In this document: positions 26,749 through 37,287 of the stretch, piece by piece | Layout: each line of letters starts with the position of its first letter | Position numbering within the stretch: position 1 is the stretch's first letter | DNA from: Edaphobacter modestus | GTDB lineage: Bacteria > Acidobacteriota > Terriglobia > Terriglobales > Acidobacteriaceae | Length of the DNA stretch: 64,000 bases | Assembly: GCF_004217555.1 (NCBI RefSeq) | Contig: NZ_SHKW01000001.1 | Span: 5,642,001-5,706,000 of the forward strand | Reading direction: 5' to 3' | The notes under the pieces: generated by a model | Databases searched by the model: none | What the model was told of the DNA's origin: nothing | Seen by the model: the letters and a program-made list of their open reading frames with translations, nothing else | Translations under genes and position numbers: made by a program

Positions 26749-27260
26749 AGATCGTCGGACAGGATGCTGAGCAGATGCAGGAGGAGGCCGAAAGCGCTTC
26801 ACTATGCTCGATGTTTGCGGGAGCCGATAGCTTCGGCATCGATACGAGTAAGATCCGCGAGGTGCTGGGACGGCGCGATCTGGAGCGGGTTCCGATGGCT
26901 CCGCCATTCGTTGCGGGCGTGGTTCCCTATCGCGGCGACGTGCTGACGACGGTAAGCTTTCGTGCCTTGCTGGGGCTACCGGACAACGCCGAGCCAGGCT
27001 GCGTTCTGGTACTGGACGACGACGGAGGCCGCGAGAGATTTGGCCTGGTGGTCGATGCGGTCGGAGGCGTGGTGACGGTTCAGCTCAAGATGCTCGAGGC
27101 GAATCCCTGCACGCTGGACGCGAAGTGCAAATGGCTCTTCGATGGAGCCTATAAGACGGAGAACGGCCTGATGGTGCAGCTGGACCCCCAGAAATTGCGT
27201 CCTTCGCGGCTGGCGGAGACCGGACTGTTTCGGCAGGGAGGAACGGGTGAGAGCCTATGA
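26745..27260 (+). CDS. cheW: CheW-like coupling protein
   Basis: 171 residues. CheW domain features: FAGADSFGIDTSKIREVLG, RVPMAPPFVAGVVPYRGDVLTTVSFRALLG, GLVVDAVGGVV. It links receptors to CheA. Starts at the ATGA overlap with cheA and itself overlaps the receiver gene by 4 nt, so translation is coupled through the cluster. The C-terminal tail after residue 140 (KWLFDGAYKTENGLMVQLDPQKL) matches the final strand of the fold. Confidence 0.9.
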   Translation: MKIVGQDAEQMQEEAESASLCSMFAGADSFGIDTSKIREVLGRRDLERVPMAPPFVAGVVPYRGDVLTTVSFRALLGLPDNAEPGCVLVLDDDGGRERFGLVVDAVGGVVTVQLKMLEANPCTLDAKCKWLFDGAYKTENGLMVQLDPQKLRPSRLAETGLFRQGGTGESL

Positions 27261-27625
27261 AGGCGTTGATTGTGGATGATTCGAGCTTTATCCGTGAGTA
27301 TCTTCGACACCTGCTCGATCGAATGGGCGTGGTCTGCGCGGAGGCCGTGGACGGCAGCGACGCACTTGCGGTGCTGGAGGCCCAGAAGGACTTCGATCTG
27401 ATGCTGCTGGATCTGAATATGCCGGTGATGAATGGGTTGGAGTGTATCAAGGCGCTTCGCAAGGCCAAGCTGCATCCGGCGATGAAGGTGATGATGGTCA
27501 CGACCGAGGCGGATAATTCCTTCATCTCGAAGGCTCTGGACAACGGTGCCGACGAGTTTCTGATGAAGCCGTTCACCCCGGAGAGCCTGCGCGAAAAGAT
27601 GATGCTGATGGGATTCGCTGCTTGA
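27257..27625 (+). CDS. cheY: Single-domain response regulator (CheY-like)
   Basis: 122 residues, one receiver domain. Acidic pair in IVDDSS, phospho-acceptor Asp in LLLDLNMP, Thr in MVTTEAD and Lys in LMKPF. No output domain. Overlaps cheW by 4 nt (ATGA). Likely the phosphorylated output of CheA, though the target (flagellar motor or another system) is not visible because no motility genes are in the window. Confidence 0.92.
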   Translation: MKALIVDDSSFIREYLRHLLDRMGVVCAEAVDGSDALAVLEAQKDFDLMLLDLNMPVMNGLECIKALRKAKLHPAMKVMMVTTEADNSFISKALDNGADEFLMKPFTPESLREKMMLMGFAA

Positions 27626-27689
27626 ATCGCGTCGCAGGCGCGAACCATGACAAAGACCCGCTCGTTGCCGAAGAAGAGGACAGAGGAAG

Positions 27690-28904
27690 ATGAGTATCTT
27701 TGCGACGCGGCCCTTGCGCATTCTTGCGGCGGATGACTCTGCCGTGATGCGTGGCATTATGCGGACGATGTTTGAGCGTCATGCGAAGGACAGCCGAAGC
27801 GAGCTGCCGAAGATGGAGCTGGTAGGCTTCTCTCGCGACGGTGTGGAATGCCTCGAGGAGGTCACAAGGCTGAGCCCGGATGTCCTTGTGCTCGATCTCG
27901 AGATGCCGCGTATGAATGGTCTGGATGTTCTGGACCGCCTTCGCCATACGAAGCCAAGGCTGCCGGTCATCATGTGCAGCTCGCATACCGAGATGGGTGC
28001 CCGCGCAACGCTCGATGCGCTCGCGCGCGGTGCGGCGGACTACGTGATGAAACCCGCCGGCCAGAGAGATCTTGCCAGCGCGCTCGCATCGCTGGCCGAA
28101 CAACTGCTGCCGCGAATTGCTGCCTTTGCGGCGGAGAGAAACCGCCCTGAATCCGCTGCGCAGGTTCCGCCCGCGCTGCCGCGTGTCGCTACCCCAGGGA
28201 GGCCAGGGGAGAGCGTTGCTTCGGCTGGCACACCGATCGAGGTCCTCGTGATTGGTGTTTCCACTGGAGGGCCTACTGCTCTTGAGCAGCTGTTGCCCCG
28301 GTTGGCGGTCGACCTTCCTGTTCCGATCCTGATCGTGCAGCATATGCCCAAACTCTTCACGAATGTCCTGGCCGAGCGGCTCGATCGCTGCTGTGGCCTG
28401 AGAATCGCGGAGGCCTATCACGGGGCACCGCTGCAACCGGGAGGAGTATGGCTGGCGCCCGGCGATGCACATATGGAGGTCGCCCCTCGCGCCGGTTTGC
28501 AGGACAAGGGCGGAGCGAGCGGGCAGGTACGGCTGCATTACCGCGACCCGCTGCATCATTGCCGTCCTGCGGTTGACTATCTCTTTCTTTCGGCGGCACG
28601 GATGTACGGTGCTGGGACCCTGGCAGTCGTGTTGACGGGGATGGGATCGGACGGCCTGGATGGCGCGCGCGCGGTGCACGATCGCGGCGGGGTGGTACTG
28701 GCGCAGGACGAAGCCTCATCGGCCGTCTGGGGAATGCCGGGCAGGGTTGCGGAGTCCGGGATCGCCGCCGCCGTGCTTCCTCTGGACGGAATGGCCCGTG
28801 AGGTCAACCAGAGAATCAGCGCGGGACGGAGAGAGATCGGCGCGACACCGGGAACAGTTTCTGTGCCTGGCTCGCGACGGGAGGTTGCGCATGGCCTGTA
28901 CTGA
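27690..28904 (+). CDS. cheB: Chemotaxis-type protein-glutamate methylesterase CheB
   Basis: 404 residues. N-terminal receiver (LAADDSAVM, phospho-Asp in VLDLEMPRMNG, CSSHTE, Lys in VMKPA), a linker of about 35 residues, then the methylesterase domain with the catalytic triad: Ser in GVSTGGPTAL, His in IVQHMP and Asp in TGMGSDGLDGA. It removes methyl groups from chemoreceptors. GAGG-type SD precedes the ATG (GAGGAAG at about 27679). The end overlaps cheR by 14 nt. Confidence 0.93.
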   Translation: MSIFATRPLRILAADDSAVMRGIMRTMFERHAKDSRSELPKMELVGFSRDGVECLEEVTRLSPDVLVLDLEMPRMNGLDVLDRLRHTKPRLPVIMCSSHTEMGARATLDALARGAADYVMKPAGQRDLASALASLAEQLLPRIAAFAAERNRPESAAQVPPALPRVATPGRPGESVASAGTPIEVLVIGVSTGGPTALEQLLPRLAVDLPVPILIVQHMPKLFTNVLAERLDRCCGLRIAEAYHGAPLQPGGVWLAPGDAHMEVAPRAGLQDKGGASGQVRLHYRDPLHHCRPAVDYLFLSAARMYGAGTLAVVLTGMGSDGLDGARAVHDRGGVVLAQDEASSAVWGMPGRVAESGIAAAVLPLDGMAREVNQRISAGRREIGATPGTVSVPGSRREVAHGLY

Positions 28905-29715
28905 AGCCGACTACGCGTATCTGCGCGAGATTGTACTGAAACAGTCCGCCAACCTGGTCGATCCGTCGCGAAATGCGCTCTTCGATGCGAAGCTTATCCC
29001 GATCGCGAAGATGGCCGGAGCCTCGAATCTCAAGGACTTCGTGCGGCTGCTGCAGACGGATCGTCCTGCGCATCTGCATCGGGCGGTCGCAGAGGCGATG
29101 ACGGTGAACGAGACCAGCTTCTTTCGCGATGTGAAGACCTTCGATCTGCTGCGCAGAGCCATCCTGCCTGAACTGGTGGAGCGAAGGAGGCAGGAGCGCA
29201 GGCTGCGGATCTGGAGCGCGGCAAGCTCGACGGGGCAGGAGGCCTATAGCCTCGCGATGCTGTTGCTCGAACATGTGCCGGATATCGAGCGCTGGGACGT
29301 GAAGATCCTGGGGACCGATATCTCCCAGCGGGTTGTTGCCTATGCGCAGCGAGGACGGTATCGAAGACTCGAGGTGAACCGTGGCCTTCCGGCGCGCATG
29401 CTCCTGAAATACCTTATTCGAGACGAGGAGGAATGGGGGGTGAGCCAGAATCTCCGGAATCTGTGCGAGTTTCAGCAGCTTAACCTCACCACTCCGATGC
29501 CCCCGCTTCCGACCTTCGATCTTGTGTTGCTGCGGAATGTGCTCCTCTACTTTTCGCAGGAAGATCGAAGCCACGTCTTTGCCACGATGCATCGGCAGAT
29601 AGCCCCGGACGGATATCTGTTGCTGGGAAATGCAGAGCAGGCCGAAGAGTCAACCAGCCTGTTTGAGGCGGAGTTCTCTGCGGAGTCGTTCTTCTACCGG
29701 CCTCTGGTTGACTAG
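28891..29715 (+). CDS. cheR: Chemotaxis-type protein-glutamate methyltransferase CheR
   Basis: 274 residues. GGGAGG 6 nt before the ATG at 28891 decides the start. CheR N-terminal helical domain, then TVNETSFFRD, RIWSAASSTGQEAYSLAM (the SAM site, usually SAGCSxGEEPYS, here with Ser-Ser for Gly-Cys), KILGTDIS and FDLVLLRNVLLYF. It methylates receptor glutamates with SAM. Last gene of the che run. No chemoreceptor gene is adjacent, so the receptor must be encoded elsewhere. Confidence 0.92.
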   Translation: MACTEADYAYLREIVLKQSANLVDPSRNALFDAKLIPIAKMAGASNLKDFVRLLQTDRPAHLHRAVAEAMTVNETSFFRDVKTFDLLRRAILPELVERRRQERRLRIWSAASSTGQEAYSLAMLLLEHVPDIERWDVKILGTDISQRVVAYAQRGRYRRLEVNRGLPARMLLKYLIRDEEEWGVSQNLRNLCEFQQLNLTTPMPPLPTFDLVLLRNVLLYFSQEDRSHVFATMHRQIAPDGYLLLGNAEQAEESTSLFEAEFSAESFFYRPLVD

Positions 29716-29771
29716 TCTCAACCAGAGGACAAACCATAAGCGCATCACCTGGGAAGCCGCAGGCCACAGCC

Positions 29772-32381
29772 CTACTGGGGAGATTGCGCCGGTTGCGGCT
29801 GCTTGTTGTCTTTGTCGTTGCCTCCGCCGAAGATCTTCTGGAAGATGTTTTTCTTCTTCTTAGGCTGCTCCGGCTGGGCGGGTTGCGGCGCGGCCGGGCT
29901 GCCGGCGGGGGGCGCGGAAGTAGGAGACGACGGAGGCGCTGTCCCTGCAGGGGAAGGCGTTGGTGGAGCGTAGGGTGAGACCGGGGCTGCGTGACCGCCA
30001 AGCCCAAAGAGCTTCTGGAAGAAGTTTTGGGGATTCTCATTCATCTGCGAGCAACTGGCCGTGGGAGCCGTTCCATCGAGGAAGGCTACATTCATCGTGT
30101 GGGTCGAGCAAGAGACGTCGGCCAGCAGGCCGGTGTCGCTATCTATCTTGGCAATGCTTACGCCGTCTGGAGGAGAAAATGACTTGACGTCAGAGTATTG
30201 CGGCAGCTTGATTGCCCGCTTCATGAACTCTGCCCAGATCGGCGCGGCAGCATCGGCGCCCTGGATCTTTACATCGGTGTAGTCGTCGTTTCCGACCCAG
30301 ACGATGCATATGAGGTTCGAGGTGTAGCCGGCGAACCATGCGTCGTGGCTGGTTCCTGTTTTGCCGGCGCCCGGCGCGCTGAACCCACGCCCTCGGACTA
30401 CGGCCGCCGAGCCGTAGTTCATTGTGGCTTCGAGGAGGGACTGCGTCAGGTAGGCGGCTCGCGGATCCATCACCTGTTTCGCTTCAGGCGAGTAGTCGGA
30501 GACGATATCGCCACTGGTATTGCGAACCGAGGCTAACATCCATGGCTTCAGGCGAACCCCCCCATTTGCGAAGACCGTATAGGCGCCAGCCATGTCGATG
30601 GGGGTTGCGGCATAGGCGCCGAGCGAAACGGATGGAGTGCCACGTGCAGCGGCGATGCCTGCCGATCGGGCGAGAGCAGCGACATTCTCAAAGCCGATCT
30701 GCTGGCCGAGCGAGATCGTCGCATTGTTCAGAGAGTGGGCAAGGGCGTACGCGGCGATGACGTCACCGCGGAAGTCTCCCTTGAAGTTGTTAGGACTGTA
30801 GGTTTGGCGTCCGTGGTCGAAGGTAAAGGTCGTCGGAGTGTCGTTGAGATGCGTGGCGGCGGTGAAGACTCCCGACTCGCCGAGCGAGGTTCCATTGAGG
30901 CTGGAGTTATAAGCCGCGGCGTAGACAAAAGGCTTGAAGATCGAACCAGTGGGCCGCTTTGAAATCGCATGATCGAGCTGGGAGGCGGAGTAGTTGCGGC
31001 CACCAACCAGGGCCAGGATCTGGCCGGTGTGGGGATTCAGCGCAACCAGGGCCACCTGCGGGTAGGTAAACGGCGCTGTGCTCTTTGCATTTCGTTTGCG
31101 GATGATCTCATCGACGTTTTTCATCCCGATCTCAACGGCATCGGAGGCTGCGTGCTGAAGATCCGGATCGAGCGAGGTATAGATGCGAAGGCTCTGGTGT
31201 GCGAGGTCCTGATCGCTGATACGTTGCACTAGCTGGTCATGTACCAGGTCTACAAAGTAAGGTGCCTCGCTGGCGTCCACATCGGCGGTAGTAAGACGCA
31301 GCGGCTCAGCCTTGGCCCGCGTTGCAGCGCTTGCGGAGATCGCGCCCGTCTCCACCATGGAGTCAAGCACCACATTGCGCCGGGCGATGGCGCGCTCCGG
31401 GTGGCGATACGGATTCAGACGGCTTGGGCTCTGGTACATGCCTGCGAGAAGGGCGCACTCAGCCGTGTCCAGCTGCTTGAGATCTTTTCCAAAGAAGGCC
31501 TGGGATGCCTCACCCAGCCCGTTAATGTCGTAGCTGCCACGGTGACCCAGGTTCATCTGGTTGGCGTACATCTCGAAGATCTGTTGCTTGGAGAAGCGGG
31601 ACTCGAGCTGGAAGGTAATCAGAATCTCGATGAATTTGCGCTTCAGCCGCTTCTCGGGAGAGAGAAAGAAGCCTCGCGCCAGCTGCATGGTGATGGTGGA
31701 GCCGCCGCAACGCTTGCGCCCGCTGGTCAGGTCCTCGACGCCGCATTTCGCGATCCGCAGAAAGTTCACGCCGCTGTGCTCGAAGAAGTTGCGATCTTCG
31801 ATTGAGGTAATGGCCTTAACCATCTCCGGCGGAATGTCCTTATAGGTGACCATGCGCCGTTTGGTGCGGCTGTTCTCTTCGGAAAGTGCGGTAATCAGCT
31901 GCGGCTCAAGCTCATAGGCACTTAGTGCGGCGCCGTTCTCGGCGGTGATCTTGTCGACGATGCCGCCTGGTGCATAAATAGTGGCGCCATCGGGGGTGTG
32001 GTAGCTCTCCGGGCCGGGTTTGATGAAGAGGCTGTCGCCATTCTGCTGAAAGGTGCCGAGCTGCGGATTGTTGTTGTAACCGGCCCGGCGGAGGTCGGCG
32101 GCGATCGAAGAAACGGAAAGCTTCTGGCCGTCGCGAATCTCGCGCGGGGCAGCATAGATCTGCGACACACTTGCAAACATCGGGCCTTTGGCCAGGCGAT
32201 CGTTCACAATGTGCTCGTATTTGAAGTAATAGAAGCCGAGTACGCCGAGAAGGACAACGAAGCAACCAAGCATCGCGACCAGAGCATACCGTACGAAACG
32301 GTTGTCGAGGTGGAGCCGGTCCACGATGCTTGCTTGCTTGCTGCTCGATTTATTGCTGCCGTATTTGAGTTTGACTGGCAA
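29772..32381 (-). CDS. Class A penicillin-binding protein (PBP1-type)
   Basis: 869 residues. Single TM anchor at about 33-52, a UB2H-like segment (about 70-170) as in PBP1B, then the GT51 transglycosylase with catalytic Glu195 in SIEDRNFFEHSG and GGSTITMQLARGFFL. The transpeptidase has Ser480 (TGSIFK), SLN at 550-552 and KTGTS at 674. It polymerises and cross-links peptidoglycan. The tail after about residue 770 is low complexity (P/A/S), and a hydrophobic motif occurs at each end of it: NFFQKLFG and NIFQKIFG. This tail is an unusual addition to the family. Thirteen bases follow the prolyl-tRNA synthetase stop on the same strand. Confidence 0.92.
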   Translation of the reverse strand: MPVKLKYGSNKSSSKQASIVDRLHLDNRFVRYALVAMLGCFVVLLGVLGFYYFKYEHIVNDRLAKGPMFASVSQIYAAPREIRDGQKLSVSSIAADLRRAGYNNNPQLGTFQQNGDSLFIKPGPESYHTPDGATIYAPGGIVDKITAENGAALSAYELEPQLITALSEENSRTKRRMVTYKDIPPEMVKAITSIEDRNFFEHSGVNFLRIAKCGVEDLTSGRKRCGGSTITMQLARGFFLSPEKRLKRKFIEILITFQLESRFSKQQIFEMYANQMNLGHRGSYDINGLGEASQAFFGKDLKQLDTAECALLAGMYQSPSRLNPYRHPERAIARRNVVLDSMVETGAISASAATRAKAEPLRLTTADVDASEAPYFVDLVHDQLVQRISDQDLAHQSLRIYTSLDPDLQHAASDAVEIGMKNVDEIIRKRNAKSTAPFTYPQVALVALNPHTGQILALVGGRNYSASQLDHAISKRPTGSIFKPFVYAAAYNSSLNGTSLGESGVFTAATHLNDTPTTFTFDHGRQTYSPNNFKGDFRGDVIAAYALAHSLNNATISLGQQIGFENVAALARSAGIAAARGTPSVSLGAYAATPIDMAGAYTVFANGGVRLKPWMLASVRNTSGDIVSDYSPEAKQVMDPRAAYLTQSLLEATMNYGSAAVVRGRGFSAPGAGKTGTSHDAWFAGYTSNLICIVWVGNDDYTDVKIQGADAAAPIWAEFMKRAIKLPQYSDVKSFSPPDGVSIAKIDSDTGLLADVSCSTHTMNVAFLDGTAPTASCSQMNENPQNFFQKLFGLGGHAAPVSPYAPPTPSPAGTAPPSSPTSAPPAGSPAAPQPAQPEQPKKKKNIFQKIFGGGNDKDNKQPQPAQSPQ

Positions 32382-32393
32382 AGGGCACTTTCT

Positions 32394-34202
<1,809 letters not shown>

Positions 34203-34421
34203 GCGTTCTAGATAACCTTCCGATCAGGATTCTCTCCTGATGTATTCCGTTATTTTACCGTCCACGGTCGCTAATTACAGAAAGCAGGCGATTTGTAGAC
34301 CGTTCCATCTCTTTCTGTCGCGGGAACTGAGTTGAAGAATGTTTGATGCGAGCCAGGAATCGCCAAAAGCAGATTCGCTGCGGGGGTTTATCTGGACTTT
34401 GCCGGTTTGGCGCTCGAAGAA

Positions 34422-34886
34422 TCAGGCAAGCAGTCGGTAGCGGCATTTTCGCGGATGCCCCTTGCGATAGATGACGCAGGTTTCAGGCACATCGACGATC
34501 TCGATAAACTCCGCTCCGGCGAGCTCGAGTGTTCGGCGTGACGCCAGATTCTCCGGATCGCACGTAATCCACAGCGCGTCCATCCCGATCTGGTGCGCAA
34601 GGGGAAGCAGCAGCCGAACTGCCCGGGCAGCGTAATGGTGTCCACGGTGCTCGGGCAGAACCCCATACCCGATGTGGCCGGCGTACTGCTCAATGTGGGG
34701 CGTCGATCCAAGACTCAGCCGGATGTTTCCCAACACCTCATGCGTCTCGCGATGAACCATTCGAAACTGATAGGTAGGCACCAGGTGCGCGGGGTGAGCT
34801 TCGAAGCGAAGCAGGTCCAGTGCGAGGTCGCCATCGCAGAGAAGGCCCGGGGTGACCGGCATCGACAGATCCATCCGCTCATCCAT
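34422..34886 (-). CDS. GNAT family N-acetyltransferase
   Basis: 154 residues. RimJ/RimL-type GNAT: FRMVHRETHEVLGNIRLSL, GHIGYGVLPEHRGHHYAARAVRLLLPLA (acetyl-CoA loop, here EHRGHHYA in place of RxxGxG/A) and ITCDPENLASRRTLELAGAEFIEIVDV. Substrate unknown. It lies 39 bp downstream of kdsD on the same strand, the gap being filled by a 23-bp tandem duplication. Confidence 0.85.
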   Translation of the reverse strand: MDERMDLSMPVTPGLLCDGDLALDLLRFEAHPAHLVPTYQFRMVHRETHEVLGNIRLSLGSTPHIEQYAGHIGYGVLPEHRGHHYAARAVRLLLPLAHQIGMDALWITCDPENLASRRTLELAGAEFIEIVDVPETCVIYRKGHPRKCRYRLLA

Positions 34887-34932
34887 AAGGTTTTCAGGAT
34901 CCCCAGATCAAGGTTTTCAAAATCCTCAGATC
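34887..34932. repeat. 23-bp tandem duplication at kdsD stop/GNAT start
   Basis: Two adjacent 23-bp units (34887-34909 and 34910-34932) agree at 20 of 23 positions. The second unit contains the kdsD stop codon, and the first ends directly at the GNAT start codon. Confidence 0.75.
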
Positions 34933-35930
34933 AACTCGAGCGTCCAGAGATCATGCAGGTGGAGAACACCCTCTGCCCTGCCAGACGGAGCCGTGACGAT
35001 CAGAGAGGTGATCTTCTTCTCCTCCATCAGCGCCAGCGCCGAAGAGGCGAACGCTTCCGCGTCGATGGTGACGGGATGCGGGTTCATGATCTCGCCGGCC
35101 GTGTGCTCCAACGCCCGGCCGCCGTCCCGCTCCAGAAGGCGTCGCAGATCTCCATCGGAGATCATCCCCAGCAGGTCTCCCTTCTCGTTCAACACCGTCG
35201 TCATGCCCAGCTTTCTCCGCGACATCTCATAGATCACTTGGGGCATCGGCGTCGATGCGAGCACGCGAGGCAGGGCATCGCCGGAGTGCATCAGCTCGGC
35301 AACGCGGGCCAGACGCTTGCCCAGCCGCCCTCCCGGATGCAGGTCTGCGAAGTCTTCCGCCTTCCATCCACGGCGGCGGCTTACCTCTAGCGCGAGCGCG
35401 TCGCCGAGTGCAAGCATCACGGTGGTGGAGGCGGTTGGCGCGAGGTTGTGCGGGCAGGCCTCTGCGGAGACGCTCGTGTCCAGGGCTACGTCGCTGGCTG
35501 CGGCAAGGGTCGAGGAGAGATTCCCCGAGAACGTAATCAGCTTGTCGGCCAGCCGCTTCAGCAGCGGAAGCAGCCGCAACAGCTCTTCGGTCTCGCCGCT
35601 GGCGGAAAGAGCGATGACGGTGTCTCCATGGGAGAGCATGCCGAGATCACCGTGAACGGCCTCGGCCGGGTGAAGATAGTTCGCCGGGCTTCCGGTGGAA
35701 CGCAGCGTTGCTGCTATTTTGCGGGCGATGATGCCACTCTTTCCAATCCCGGTGACGATGATGCGATTCTGTCCGGCGAGCGCACCCAGCAGCAGATCCG
35801 CCGCCTGCGTGAAGGCTGGCAGCATCGGTCCGTCGAGCCGCAGCGATAGCTCCAGCAGGGCGCGGGCCTCAATCCGTACATACTCCGAGGGAAGAGTGTG
35901 GTCTGCGGAGGTAAGGGGAACATCTGACAT
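34926..35930 (-). CDS. kdsD: Arabinose-5-phosphate isomerase (KpsF/GutQ family)
   Basis: 334 residues. SIS domain with ITGIGKSGIIARKIAATLRSTG and YLHPAEAVHGDLGML (catalytic His in the HGD block), SGETEELL, then paired CBS domains (MPQVIYEMSRRKLGMTTVLNEKGDLLGMISDGDLRR and a second ending GVLHLHDL). It converts ribulose-5-phosphate to arabinose-5-phosphate, the first step of Kdo synthesis for lipopolysaccharide, which fits a Gram-negative envelope. Probably co-transcribed with the GNAT gene. Confidence 0.93.
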   Translation of the reverse strand: MSDVPLTSADHTLPSEYVRIEARALLELSLRLDGPMLPAFTQAADLLLGALAGQNRIIVTGIGKSGIIARKIAATLRSTGSPANYLHPAEAVHGDLGMLSHGDTVIALSASGETEELLRLLPLLKRLADKLITFSGNLSSTLAAASDVALDTSVSAEACPHNLAPTASTTVMLALGDALALEVSRRRGWKAEDFADLHPGGRLGKRLARVAELMHSGDALPRVLASTPMPQVIYEMSRRKLGMTTVLNEKGDLLGMISDGDLRRLLERDGGRALEHTAGEIMNPHPVTIDAEAFASSALALMEEKKITSLIVTAPSGRAEGVLHLHDLWTLELI

Positions 35931-36078
35931 GGTTCTGGACCTTTCCGATGCTAGCAGAGCCGGTCCTCACCGCCCCTGTGACCGGCCTTCGGCGCTTTCC
36001 GTCTAAACTAGGAAGACAGGCTCGACGGGCAGCAGGTATGTGCTGCATAGGACACGAGCGAAAGGAAGCTGGGACGTG

Positions 36079-36714
36079 ATGCGGCGAGCGTTGGTTCTTG
36101 GTGTGATGATTTTGGGAGTTGCGCTGCTGTTGTGGGCGGGATGGCACAACCTGCGCGAGCGCAAGCTGGCGATGCAGAAGGCGCGGGAGAATCAGGTTGT
36201 CCTGATTCCCGAGAAACAGGGGCAGGCTGGCTCCGAGGGTGAAGACGAGCTCGCCCCCAAGATGCGCGGCAAAAAGGCGCCTGCCTTTGTGCTGACCAGC
36301 CTCGAAGGCAAAAAGGTTTCCCTGGCCGATTACAAGGGGCGCCCCGTGCTGGTGAACTTCTGGGCCACCTGGTGCGGTCCCTGCAAGGTCGAGATGCCAT
36401 GGTTCGAGGAGTTGCGGAAGCAGTATGCCGCACAGGGATTTGAGATTCTCGGTCTTGCCGATGATGCCGATGCAGGCAAGGACGCCATCGCGAAGGTTGC
36501 GCAGCGAACGGGAGTAACCTACCCCATCCTGTTGACAGATGGAAAGGTGCAGACTGCCTATGGCGGCCTCGATGTTCTCCCGATGTCGTTCTATGTCGAT
36601 CGCAATGGGGTGATCGTGGAACAGACCGCCGGTCTGGGATCGAAGGACCAGATCGAGGCGAACATCAGGAAGACCATCGCATCGGGCGGCGTAGCCCAGG
36701 CGGGTGGGCAGTGA
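36079..36714 (+). CDS. TlpA-like membrane-anchored thioredoxin
   Basis: 211 residues from ATG 36079 (AAGGAAG about 11 nt upstream). One N-terminal TM helix (about 3-20), a charged linker, then an AhpC/TSA-type thioredoxin fold with WCGPC in NFWATWCGPCKVEMPWFEEL, and the cis-Pro in VLPMSFYVD. It acts as a periplasmic disulfide reductant or isomerase, for example in cytochrome c maturation. The stop overlaps the GTG start of the next gene (GTGA), so the two are coupled. Confidence 0.88.
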   Translation: MRRALVLGVMILGVALLLWAGWHNLRERKLAMQKARENQVVLIPEKQGQAGSEGEDELAPKMRGKKAPAFVLTSLEGKKVSLADYKGRPVLVNFWATWCGPCKVEMPWFEELRKQYAAQGFEILGLADDADAGKDAIAKVAQRTGVTYPILLTDGKVQTAYGGLDVLPMSFYVDRNGVIVEQTAGLGSKDQIEANIRKTIASGGVAQAGGQ

Positions 36715-37205
36715 TTCGGGCTATCTCACTCCGGGCGCTGCTTGTCTTTGGGCTGGCATCGGGTTGCGCTTTAGCCCAGCAGGTGAACCTCTCTGCTCCT
36801 CCGGCAAAGACGAAGCAGTACGTAAGCTATGCGGCCGAAGAGCAGAACCTGTCGGCAGGGAAGAAGAGCGTCGTTGAGCTACGCTTCCATGTGACCGATG
36901 GGTTTCATGTCAACTCGCACACTCCAAAGTCAGAGTTGCTGATTCCCACCAAGCTGACCCTTGACCCCGCTCAAGGAGTAAAGGCTGCCGCAGCCGAATA
37001 TCCGGCAGGCACAGCCTACAGCTTCAGCTTCGAACCCAACGAGAAGCTCGACGTCTATACGGGCGCCTTTACGGTAAAGGTCCCGGTTGTGGCGGAGGCG
37101 GGACCGCATACGGTCAACGGCGTGCTGCACTACCAGGCCTGCGACAATGCGGCCTGTTACCCGCCAAAGAGTCTTCCCGTGCAGGTGGTCGTTACTGCAA
37201 AGTAG
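36711..37205 (+). CDS. Stand-alone DsbD N-terminal (nDsbD)-like protein
   Basis: 164 residues. GTG start overlapping the tlpA stop. A signal peptide (to about residue 22, ending ALAQ) precedes an immunoglobulin-like domain of the DsbD alpha type. Features: ELRFHVTDGFHVNSHTPKSELLIPT and the redox pair in HYQACDNAACYPPKSLPV, the CxxxxxC of nDsbD. The membrane beta domain and gamma thioredoxin domain of DsbD are absent. The upstream TlpA-like protein may serve as its redox partner. Exported; partner proteins are inferred. Confidence 0.82.
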   Translation: MIRAISLRALLVFGLASGCALAQQVNLSAPPAKTKQYVSYAAEEQNLSAGKKSVVELRFHVTDGFHVNSHTPKSELLIPTKLTLDPAQGVKAAAAEYPAGTAYSFSFEPNEKLDVYTGAFTVKVPVVAEAGPHTVNGVLHYQACDNAACYPPKSLPVQVVVTAK

Positions 37206-37287
37206 CGCGCGAGGATTTCCTTGAGCAGCGCAGTTTTGCAATCCTGTTGCAATGGCATGATGGATCGAGAGGGCAAGCGGTAAGGCG

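Noticed and set aside
24553..26907. 784-codon minus-strand open frame across cheA
   Set aside because: Product is Gln/His/Arg-rich with no recognisable domain; cheA on the other strand has complete kinase motifs.
28660..28890. Upstream extension of cheR inside cheB
   Set aside because: A strong GGGAGG ribosome site precedes ATG 28891 and family similarity begins there.
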